A stretch of DNA of 5,503 bases. Source: Candidatus Hodarchaeota archaeon. Its GTDB lineage: Archaea; Asgardarchaeota; Heimdallarchaeia; Hodarchaeales; Hodarchaeaceae. This document shows, piece after piece, positions 1-5,503 of the stretch. How positions within the stretch are numbered: position 1 is the stretch's first letter; the number at the start of each line of letters is the position of its first letter. The notes under the pieces were generated by a model that searched no databases, was not told the origin of the DNA, and saw nothing but the letters and a program-made list of their open reading frames with translations. The translations under genes and the position numbers were made by a program. The stretch lies in NCBI GenBank assembly GCA_016840305.1, contig JAEOSP010000241.1, positions 1 through 5,503 on the forward strand, read 5' to 3'.

Positions 1-2
1 GG

Positions 3-1016
3 ATTCATACTACTCCTTTCCCATATTCACTTAATGTAATAGATGAAGAGAAGAGAAATTATCTTACTAGACGTCTTCTTTATAATGTGAAACCAGAATA
101 CTTTAATGATTACTTGTTATTTATGCAAGCAAAAGAAAAGGTTGATCAAAAAGATTCAATTTTGAATGAAAATTTACTTCAAGATATTATTAAACGATCT
201 GAAATTCAAAAACCTGTTTATTTAAGAGATCTTAAGGTTAATGGCAACGATGTTGTTTCTCAACTGAGTATAGATAAATCAAAACCATCTCAAAGGGAAT
301 TCATTAGTTTATGCTTAGAATTATTAAGAGAACGTGTGGAATTGAACCCTGATGTGAATTCTGAAGTCCAGTTGAGGAAATTTCTTAGCAATGTTAAACG
401 TGTTATGAACTTGTGTACTTCATCAGAAGAACAGGGAATTAATGTTATCTCAACAGATCATGTTAGAAAGCTCTATCGTGATGGAAATCCTAATTATTCA
501 GCATGGGAAAATGTTCATACTTATAATCTAGCAAAATGGCTTGTAAAATGCATTCTTCATAAGATACCATCATCCATTGTAGTGTTTGATGCAACTAACT
601 TAAACACCTCTTCTCGTCCTGACTATAGGGAGAAACTTTTTTACCAATTTAAGCGTTTTAACCCAATTTTTGTCCATCTTGAAGCAACAGAAGAGACAGC
701 TAAGCTTAATATCACATCTAGAGAGAAAGAAAAGAATTATCTAGCTAAAAGCGATGCTGACTTAACGATATTCTATCGTTACAAAGAAGTTTTAACAAAA
801 TATCCTAATGCACTTGGGATTCCCGTTGAAAGTAAAATGGTGAGGCTTAGAACTCGATCACAAACCTATATCCAGGATCTGGAAAATTTAGTTCAAGTAA
901 TTTTGAAGAATGATCATAGACTCTTAATTTTGAGTGGAAACGTTCTAACTGGAAAAACATACACAGCAATGCGATTGAGAGAATTATTTAAACCATATTT
1001 TGCCAACAAACGATAG
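3..1016 (+). CDS. CCA-adding/poly(A) polymerase-type C-terminal region fused to a permuted polynucleotide-kinase-like domain (5' partial)
   Basis: The reading frame is open to the left edge, so the true start lies outside; the GTG at 87 is probably internal. Codons from about 60 to 420 match the post-catalytic helical RNA-binding part of class II CCA-adding enzymes. This includes LRDLKVNGNDVV (nt 222-257), followed by KPS, a helix ending ELLRERV and NPDVN. The nucleotidyltransferase core and any HD domain would be upstream. From about nt 435 a P-loop kinase of the polynucleotide kinase/AAA_33 type follows: STDHVRK (450-470), VVFDATN (582-599), a strand FVHLEAT and a lid-like SREKEKNY with an Arg at nt 720. 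No Walker A precedes STD. Instead LLILSG-NVLTGKT (GxxxxGKT, nt 936-959) and one helix form the last part of the protein, which then stops. I infer a circularly permuted kinase acting on RNA ends, perhaps tRNA. Family calls are by motif only. A truncated tandem kinase is the main alternative. It overlaps the next gene by one base. Confidence 0.72.
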   Translation: MHTTPFPYSLNVIDEEKRNYLTRRLLYNVKPEYFNDYLLFMQAKEKVDQKDSILNENLLQDIIKRSEIQKPVYLRDLKVNGNDVVSQLSIDKSKPSQREFISLCLELLRERVELNPDVNSEVQLRKFLSNVKRVMNLCTSSEEQGINVISTDHVRKLYRDGNPNYSAWENVHTYNLAKWLVKCILHKIPSSIVVFDATNLNTSSRPDYREKLFYQFKRFNPIFVHLEATEETAKLNITSREKEKNYLAKSDADLTIFYRYKEVLTKYPNALGIPVESKMVRLRTRSQTYIQDLENLVQVILKNDHRLLILSGNVLTGKTYTAMRLRELFKPYFANKR

Positions 1017-2755
1017 TGAATGGGAGAAAATTGTCGCAATCGCAGAAAAGTAAAGGCCAGTATTTTACTCCCTCGAATATTGTAGAAGCGATTGTCAAAT
1101 TGACCTTAGATTATATTGATAGGCAAAATACTCCATTTCGTGTATTAGATCCTGCAACTGGTGAAGGTATTTTCTCTCAAGAAGTCGTTAAACTCTTCAG
1201 TCAACAGATCGATCTTATTCATGTAAGTACATTGGATATCGATCCAATTGTACTCAAGGAGGCCCAGTCGCGGTTATTACCTCTGATTAACGATGATATA
1301 AAAATCGATTTTTTTCTCAAGAATTTTTTAACGGAGAATTTTCTGGAATTTAAGGAGCACCTTTTTGATTTAATAATCGGTAATCCCCCACACAATGCTA
1401 AATATAGTATTCAAGAATGGGATATTATTCGTAGTATGGATCAAGAATATATTCAAGGTAAAACACCCTCAGAAAGTGCGCTCTTCTTTATTCTGAAATC
1501 ATTGCTACTGTTGAAGGAAGGTGGTGTTCTTTCATTCATTTTACCCAAACCATTTTGTTACTCAAACAGATGGAAATCCTTTCGTGAATTATGTTTGACA
1601 AAAATCTGTTTATTAGCAGTATTTGACCTAGCAAATCAGTTTTCTGGACAATTACAGGAGCAGATTGTTATTATACTGCGGAAATCTTCACCCAAAGATG
1701 ATTTTCTGACTGGGGTTTGGAATAATAAATCTGAAAGGATGGAGTCATTATCGCGTATTCAAACTTCCATTGCGCGTAAAGCAGATAACTTTTTAGTCTC
1801 TATTACAACGAAAGAGCATAAATTGATAGAAAAATTATATTCTAAGTGTGAATCTATAGAATGGAATGCTTTTCGAGGACTATCGAGTGTATACAGGACT
1901 CAAGATGTAGGAACCCCACTAATAGAAAAAGCAACAATAACTTATGGGTTTTTGCTCCCTTTTCGATCATACTTAAAGCCTGAGATCCCAAAGAGATTAA
2001 CTGAAAGGCTTCTAAAACCTAAAATTATTTGTCAACGAATAATATCCTATTCTACACAGCCAATCTTTCAATTGTTTTTACCTACTTTTATTGATGAAAG
2101 TGGAGAATACATAACTCACGAAACGGTAATAAATATCAATCCTTCTTTACTTCCTGGCATTAATCTTTACTCATACGGAGCTTTGCTTCAATCCGAATTA
2201 TTTTCTTGGTGGTTACAGCATGTTGTGTTCACAAAAACCTTTGTAACAAGTAAAGATTTAGACAATCCATATTTGAAGAAACTCCTACTTCCTAAGTTTG
2301 ATAATACGCATAACTCTAAATTCCGCGAAAAGCTTATGAAAAATTTTGGTTCAATGACTAATAACGAATTTATCAATTATCTTAGAGATCAATCAAAAAT
2401 TGATCAGTTTTTCACTATAGGGGAGCTTTTTAAACTATATAAGGAAGACGGAGCTCTGATTCAAAATTCATTGCTTGATATGCAAGAAAATTTTACCCCA
2501 AAAGCAATTAAAGGGTTTACAACACCTTTCAAGAGGGTAAAACGTCTTAACTACCTTTTTACAAAAAATCACTATGAGTATATTAAAAAAATACTAAATT
2601 TCTCAACCGATATGGAGAAAAGAATTCAAATATTAAATTTTCAATACTTAAGAATGAAGGAGATCATATCAACAATAAATGAGATAATCTACCTGATGTA
2701 TGACATTTCCTTTGAGGAAAAGGTTCAAATTAGTGGAGGTAGAAATAAGGGGTGA
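1016..2755 (+). CDS. N6-adenine DNA methyltransferase, gamma class (TaqI/Eco57I-like), with NPPH motif
   Basis: This predicted S-adenosylmethionine-dependent DNA adenine-N6 methyltransferase has 579 residues. The N-terminal half carries the gamma-class order: motif X GQYFTP (residues 14-19), SAM-binding motif I VLDPATGEG (43-51), motif II LDIDP (73-77) and catalytic motif IV IIGNPPH (120-126). Motif IV normally ends in Tyr, Phe or Trp; here the fourth residue is His (codon CAC, nt 1391-1393). A strand-helix pair near 153-180 (SALFFILKSLLLLKEGG, then FILPKPF) completes the fold. Residues about 265-430 are the likely target-recognition domain, and a helical tail ends with INEIIYLMYDIS (554-565), typical of the family's last helix. 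The GTG start overlaps the upstream TAG as TAGTG without a clear Shine-Dalgarno, suggesting reinitiation; TTG at 1031 behind GGGAG is a weaker alternative. It shares its operon with a second methyltransferase, and no endonuclease domain is visible. Recognition site unknown. Confidence 0.9.
   Translation: MNGRKLSQSQKSKGQYFTPSNIVEAIVKLTLDYIDRQNTPFRVLDPATGEGIFSQEVVKLFSQQIDLIHVSTLDIDPIVLKEAQSRLLPLINDDIKIDFFLKNFLTENFLEFKEHLFDLIIGNPPHNAKYSIQEWDIIRSMDQEYIQGKTPSESALFFILKSLLLLKEGGVLSFILPKPFCYSNRWKSFRELCLTKICLLAVFDLANQFSGQLQEQIVIILRKSSPKDDFLTGVWNNKSERMESLSRIQTSIARKADNFLVSITTKEHKLIEKLYSKCESIEWNAFRGLSSVYRTQDVGTPLIEKATITYGFLLPFRSYLKPEIPKRLTERLLKPKIICQRIISYSTQPIFQLFLPTFIDESGEYITHETVININPSLLPGINLYSYGALLQSELFSWWLQHVVFTKTFVTSKDLDNPYLKKLLLPKFDNTHNSKFREKLMKNFGSMTNNEFINYLRDQSKIDQFFTIGELFKLYKEDGALIQNSLLDMQENFTPKAIKGFTTPFKRVKRLNYLFTKNHYEYIKKILNFSTDMEKRIQILNFQYLRMKEIISTINEIIYLMYDISFEEKVQISGGRNKG
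2735..2740 (+). promoter_or_regulatory. Shine-Dalgarno for the second methyltransferase gene
   Basis: GGAGGT lies 11 bases upstream of the GTG start at 2752, inside the last codons of the preceding gene. It is a strong match to the 16S rRNA anti-Shine-Dalgarno. It supports GTG 2752 as the start, within the GTGA overlap, and contrasts with the first methyltransferase gene, which has no such site. Confidence 0.75.
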
Positions 2756-4320
2756 AAAATCAAAACAATAAACTCGGATCGGTACCAACACCTCCACATT
2801 TTGTAGCTCTTATGATCAATCTCATTTTTAAATCAAAATTTTTCCAAGAGTCTCCAAAAACTTCACCTTTATTTATCATTGATAATTCAGTAGGGGATGG
2901 AAGATTTTTATTTGAATTTGCTAAGTCTTGGTTGAATTTAAACATAAAGCGTTATGAAATAACTCTTCATGGTTTGGATATTAATCAAGAATATATTGAT
3001 GGTTGTAAAACATCCCAGGAACAATTTTCATCCGAGCCAACCATTCATCTATCCTTTAAAACGGGAAATGCTTTAATTGGTAACATTAAATCTGAGCAAG
3101 AAAACGTAGAAGATGGTTTACTTCCTATTCCAAATATCCCATTCCATTACAGCCAAGAATGGCCAGTCCCTAATGAAAAGGGTGGGTATGATATATGTTT
3201 AGGAAATCCTCCTTTTGGATTAAACTTCACATTTGAAGAAAAAAACTTCTTCAAACAACGTTATAAATCAGTAGATCCAGAAGTTGAAAGTTATATTTTA
3301 TTTGTGGAACGATCGATCCTTTTACTCAAAGATAGAGGGTTATTGGTTTTATTAATTCCCAATAATTTTACAACGAATTATCGTTATAAGGAGTTTCGAA
3401 CTTTTCTGATAGAAAATATGGCTATTCAAAAAATAATAATGCTCACTGATAAAGTATTTCCAGAGGTAGCTGTAGAAACTTGTATATTAATGGGGTATAA
3501 AAATACTTCACTTATAAAGGAAAAAAACCAGCTAATCGAGTTTAGTGAGTATTCCAGTAAAGTAGGTTTTTCAAACATCCAAAATTGTCGTCAAGATAAA
3601 CTTTGGGAGCAAGAAAATCATTTCATTCTTCCTTTAAAAGGATCAAAATACGATGAAATACTGGAAATTATTAATAGGGATTCTATCCCTCTAGGAGACA
3701 TTGTAAACATTTCACGTGGGATAGAATTAGGTTTCCATTCTAATTTAACAAGTGATAAGAAATTTCCCTCATCTGTCCCCTTGGTTGCGGGGAGAAATAT
3801 ACAAAAATTATTCATTGACGAAAAAATTCGGTATATCAAATTTAACAGGAATCAAAAACGAATCTTCAAAGATTTTGACCTATATATGCAGCCCAAACTC
3901 TTTTTACGTCGAATTGGACACCAGTTAATTGCTGCTTTTGATTCTGATAATCTTTTTTGTGTGTGCGATGTATACATCCTCACATTGAAGCCAAAATGGA
4001 ATCATCTAAACTTAAGGTACCTTGAAATCATCCTGAACTCCTCTCTATTAACTTTTTATCTAAATCACCGATTTACGACTGTTAAAAAGCTATTTCCTAA
4101 AATTCCAATTAAGTATTTAAAACAATTGCCTGTTAAAATGCCTTGGGATTCGTTAAATCAAAAAAGAATAAAAAATCTCTTGGTTAGATTAGATGAATTC
4201 AATCAGCAGGAAAATAAAGAAAAAAAACTAGAAGAAATAGATAATTTCATTTATACAATTAATGGTTTAACTGATAATCAGATAAAAATAATTGAAACTT
4301 CTCTGAAAGAAGTTATTTAA
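2752..4320 (+). CDS. N6-adenine DNA methyltransferase, gamma class, with TaqI-like C-terminal specificity domain
   Basis: This is a second adenine-N6 DNA methyltransferase, 522 residues. Motif X is divergent (LGSVPTPPHF, residues 8-17, instead of YFTP). Motif I is IIDNSVGDGRF (42-52), keeping the Asp and the GxG of DPxxGxG but with Asn for the Pro. GLDIN (74-78) is motif II, TGNALIG (104-110) sits at motif III, and canonical catalytic NPPF is at 152-155. A helix-strand pair follows (SILLLKDRGLLVLLIP, 188-203). Residues about 312-460 resemble the TaqI-type specificity domain: LGDIVNISRGIELG, PLVAGRNI, KLFLRRIGH, then LEIILNSSLLTFYLNHR. The tail IDNFIYTINGLTDNQIKII (496-514) is the family's usual end. 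The start overlaps the upstream TGA by four bases (GTGA). The recognition region differs from that of the first enzyme, so the pair may methylate the two strands of an asymmetric site or two separate sites; this is inference. Confidence 0.92.
   Translation: MKNQNNKLGSVPTPPHFVALMINLIFKSKFFQESPKTSPLFIIDNSVGDGRFLFEFAKSWLNLNIKRYEITLHGLDINQEYIDGCKTSQEQFSSEPTIHLSFKTGNALIGNIKSEQENVEDGLLPIPNIPFHYSQEWPVPNEKGGYDICLGNPPFGLNFTFEEKNFFKQRYKSVDPEVESYILFVERSILLLKDRGLLVLLIPNNFTTNYRYKEFRTFLIENMAIQKIIMLTDKVFPEVAVETCILMGYKNTSLIKEKNQLIEFSEYSSKVGFSNIQNCRQDKLWEQENHFILPLKGSKYDEILEIINRDSIPLGDIVNISRGIELGFHSNLTSDKKFPSSVPLVAGRNIQKLFIDEKIRYIKFNRNQKRIFKDFDLYMQPKLFLRRIGHQLIAAFDSDNLFCVCDVYILTLKPKWNHLNLRYLEIILNSSLLTFYLNHRFTTVKKLFPKIPIKYLKQLPVKMPWDSLNQKRIKNLLVRLDEFNQQENKEKKLEEIDNFIYTINGLTDNQIKIIETSLKEVI
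4160..4227 (-). terminator. Candidate oligo-U termination zone for the F420 reductase transcript
   Basis: Read on the minus strand, about 95 to 160 bases past the stop codon of the reductase gene there are three T tracts: T8 at 4227-4220, T6 at 4175-4170 and T6 at 4165-4160. Archaeal intrinsic termination depends on such U-rich tracts without a needed hairpin. They lie inside the end of the convergent methyltransferase gene, where they encode Lys-rich stretches, so they may equally be coding composition. Confidence 0.3.
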
Positions 4321-4321
4321 A

Positions 4322-5020
4322 TTACCATTCCCTAGGTGGAAGTCCTGTTACTTGAAAACCACAATCATGTGTTCTATAACGTTTATTTAAACCGATAAGA
4401 AATGCAGTGAAATGTTCAATATGTCTTGCGGAGAGAGTACCACCCGAGTCAACTGGATTCAAGTTCTCAATTAGAGCAGTTTTCTTCTTGATAACATGTT
4501 TAGCTTCTTTGCTTTTACCAAAAATGTATACATCCTGTTTTAAAGTCGGTAACCTATCAATATCCTGCAAAGTTGCATTTGAGAGAGTTTTAAAAGCCCC
4601 GATGACTGGAATCTCTGATGGTACAATTTTTCTTAGCAATTCAGTTGCACTTTGTTTATCGTACTCTAAAATTGGAAGAAGATCAACCATTTTTCCTTTT
4701 TCAAATGGTTTTAGCGGAACAGTTACATCCACTAGAATTTTTTCCTCTGACATTAACCCTAATAAAGGTTCTAGAGTTTTAACAGCGAATTCGAAAGGAA
4801 CTGTAATTAATACGATATCTGCCTCTTGAACGCAGGCTTCATTTGTCATAGGCACTACTAAATCTTTACCAAGTTTGATGTTGACGTTTTTAGAGATTGT
4901 ATCTGCTTTTTCCTGATTTCGTGAACCCATAATGACAGATTCGCCAGCTAAACCCCAGCGAAGAGCTAATCCTTGCCCTTGAGGCCCTGTACCACCTATT
5001 AATCCAATAGTATGCTTCAT
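4322..5020 (-). CDS. npdG: NADPH-dependent F420 reductase (F420H2:NADP+ oxidoreductase) homologue
   Basis: This 232-residue cytosolic enzyme is predicted to pass hydride between reduced coenzyme F420 and NADP. The N-terminal Rossmann loop is GGTGPQGQG (residues 9-17), the form typical of this family. It is followed by MGSRNQEKA, whose Ser33, Arg34 and Lys38 match the residues that hold the NADP 2'-phosphate in the Archaeoglobus enzyme, from memory of that structure. ADIVLITVPFEFA (67-79), DVTVPL near 98-103, IGAFKTLSN and NPVDSGGTLSARHIE follow the family order. The protein is about 20 residues longer than the Archaeoglobus enzyme, ending NKRYRTHDCGFQVTGLP plus a short tail. The ATG start is only a few bases from the transcription start expected from the TATA-like element, and no Shine-Dalgarno is seen. 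It converges on the methyltransferase gene with one base between the stop codons. A related NADP-dependent dehydrogenase is possible if the host lacks F420. Confidence 0.85.
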   Translation of the reverse strand: MKHTIGLIGGTGPQGQGLALRWGLAGESVIMGSRNQEKADTISKNVNIKLGKDLVVPMTNEACVQEADIVLITVPFEFAVKTLEPLLGLMSEEKILVDVTVPLKPFEKGKMVDLLPILEYDKQSATELLRKIVPSEIPVIGAFKTLSNATLQDIDRLPTLKQDVYIFGKSKEAKHVIKKKTALIENLNPVDSGGTLSARHIEHFTAFLIGLNKRYRTHDCGFQVTGLPPREW

Positions 5021-5045
5021 ATTAACAATTCCACTTTTTGATATG

Positions 5046-5060
5046 AATATATGCTTTCCT
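5046..5060 (-). promoter_or_regulatory. Archaeal BRE/TATA-like promoter of the F420 reductase gene
   Basis: On the minus strand, AGGAAAG (purine-rich, BRE-like, 5060-5054) runs directly into CATATATT (TATA-like, 5053-5046). Transcription starting about 25 bases downstream would begin near 5023-5025, so the mRNA would have a leader of only a few bases before the ATG at 5020. That layout is common in archaea and fits the lack of a Shine-Dalgarno. The region is AT-rich, so a chance match remains possible. Confidence 0.5.
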
Positions 5061-5092
5061 ATCGATAGTAATGATTGATTTATCTACTTTTA

Positions 5093-5121
5093 ATTGTTCC
5101 ATTCATATTTTGGATTGTTCC
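5093..5121. repeat. Paired ATTGTTCC direct repeat upstream of the reductase promoter
   Basis: ATTGTTCC occurs at 5093-5100 and again at 5114-5121, 21 bases apart start to start, which is two helical turns. Relative to the minus-strand gene the copies lie upstream of the TATA-like box. The spacing suits a regulator binding one face of the DNA, but eight bases in AT-rich DNA is weak evidence, and the distal copy lies next to the stop codon of the upstream gene. Confidence 0.3.
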
Positions 5122-5122
5122 G

Positions 5123-5503
5123 TCAGTTCATTAGTCCTTTGAGCTTATCATCTAATTTCTTTTGGAACAAGGTATAAAGTTCTTCAGTTCGGGATTCTGA
5201 GTCTGCTTCGACCGTAATGCGTATTTTTGGGCCAGTGTTACTTGCACGTATTAATACCCACGATTCAGTCCCGAAGGAAATACCAATTCCATCAATATCA
5301 GTAACCTGTTCTGGATATTCCGTTTTTGCCTCTTTCAATAGTTCCGCTATAGCTTTGAATTTAATATTATCTGGTGCAGGAACAGCTGTTTTCTTTTTGT
5401 GTAATATTGGAATCTGATCAACAAGTGTTGATAGAGGTTCATCTTTAGCTGCTAACATTTCAGCGATAATCAATGGAATTATCATTGCATCATCAAATAA
5501 GTA
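5123..5503 (-). CDS. Phosphohexomutase (phosphomannomutase/phosphoglucosamine mutase type), C-terminal part
   Basis: The frame is open through the right edge (visible start YLFDDAM, so the Met at 5485 is internal). About 126 residues of an alpha-D-phosphohexomutase are seen. These enzymes interconvert hexose 1- and 6-phosphates for sugar-nucleotide synthesis. The visible part is the end of domain 3 (DDAMIIPLIIAEMLA) and all of domain 4. Domain 4 includes IDGIGISFGTESWVLIRASNTGPKIRI, given here as IDGIGISFGTESW (nt about 5300-5262) and RASNTGPK, the loop that grips the substrate phosphate. That loop has Gly where many relatives have Glu (SNTEP), a position known to vary, for instance in the Pseudomonas enzyme as I recall it. 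The catalytic phosphoserine and metal site lie outside the window, so mannose, glucose and glucosamine specificity cannot be told apart. The gene lies 102 bases upstream of the reductase gene with no T-tract terminator between them, so some read-through is likely. Confidence 0.88.
   Translation of the reverse strand, partial: YLFDDAMIIPLIIAEMLAAKDEPLSTLVDQIPILHKKKTAVPAPDNIKFKAIAELLKEAKTEYPEQVTDIDGIGISFGTESWVLIRASNTGPKIRITVEADSESRTEELYTLFQKKLDDKLKGLMN

Noticed and set aside
87..89. GTG at 87 as the start of the fusion gene
   Set aside because: The same frame is open from base 3 and its translation (TRRLLYN just before) continues the expected CCA-enzyme helix, so the gene very probably starts left of the window.
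936..959. GxxxxGKT at the C-terminus as a chance Walker A match
   Set aside because: It is preceded by a hydrophobic strand (RLLILS) and followed by a full amphipathic helix, as in a true P-loop, and the adjacent kinase domain lacks exactly this element.
2188..2376. 62-codon minus-strand open frame inside the first methyltransferase
   Set aside because: Antisense to a well-supported coding region, with no motif or ribosome binding site of note.
3618..3839. 73-codon minus-strand open frame inside the second methyltransferase (and a similar one at 2760-2945)
   Set aside because: Shadows of the conserved specificity and N-terminal regions; no independent coding evidence.
1..4320. CRISPR array, insertion sequence or tRNA gene in the accessory block
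   Set aside because: No regularly spaced repeats, transposase motifs, terminal inverted repeats or tRNA-like cloverleaf were seen; the stretch is almost entirely coding.
4685..4710. Stem-loop AACCATTT ... AAATGGTT with a 10-base T-rich loop
   Set aside because: It lies within the reductase coding sequence and is only an A/T-rich 8-base stem; I would not call it a terminator without transcript ends.
4407..4829. 140-codon plus-strand open frame opposite the F420 reductase gene
   Set aside because: It is fully antisense to a gene with clear family motifs, and its translation shows no recognisable domain.
5217..5417. 66-codon plus-strand open frame opposite the phosphohexomutase
   Set aside because: Antisense to conserved domain 4, whose family motifs explain the sequence.

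Overview
This is an AT-rich window holding five protein genes and no RNA gene, CRISPR array or insertion sequence that I can see. It looks archaeal. A probable F420-dependent NADP reductase (coenzyme F420 is typical of archaea and patchy in bacteria) and a phosphohexomutase lie on the minus strand. The one long intergenic gap carries a BRE/TATA-like element that would give an almost leaderless transcript. An Asgard-type or other low-GC archaeon would fit. A F420-using bacterium cannot be excluded, because the genes on the plus strand are bacterial in style.

Positions 1-4320 are a tightly packed plus-strand operon of three genes. The first is cut by the left edge. It shows the C-terminal RNA-binding part of a class II CCA-adding/poly(A)-polymerase-type nucleotidyltransferase, fused to a polynucleotide-kinase-like P-loop domain. 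In that kinase the usual first element (beta strand, Walker A loop, first helix) is missing from its expected place and appears instead at the extreme C-terminus, as in a circular permutation. The second and third genes are two different gamma-class (TaqI/Eco57I-like) N6-adenine DNA methyltransferases, each with its own target-recognition region. The junctions overlap by 1 base (TAGTG) and 4 bases (GTGA), so the three genes are probably translated as a unit.

Positions 4322-5503 hold two convergent genes on the minus strand. They are the F420H2:NADP+ oxidoreductase homologue, whose stop codon lies one base from the end of the second methyltransferase gene, and the C-terminal part of a phosphomannomutase/phosphoglucosamine-mutase-type enzyme that runs off the right edge. 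These look like ordinary chromosomal genes flanking an accessory block.

My reading of the accessory block is that an RNA-end-processing enzyme (nucleotidyltransferase plus kinase) is coupled to paired DNA methyltransferases. This suggests a defence or repair module of the kind where DNA modification and RNA repair or damage are linked. The operon and the domain calls come from the sequence. The defence role is inference, and any nuclease or helicase partner would have to lie to the left of the window.
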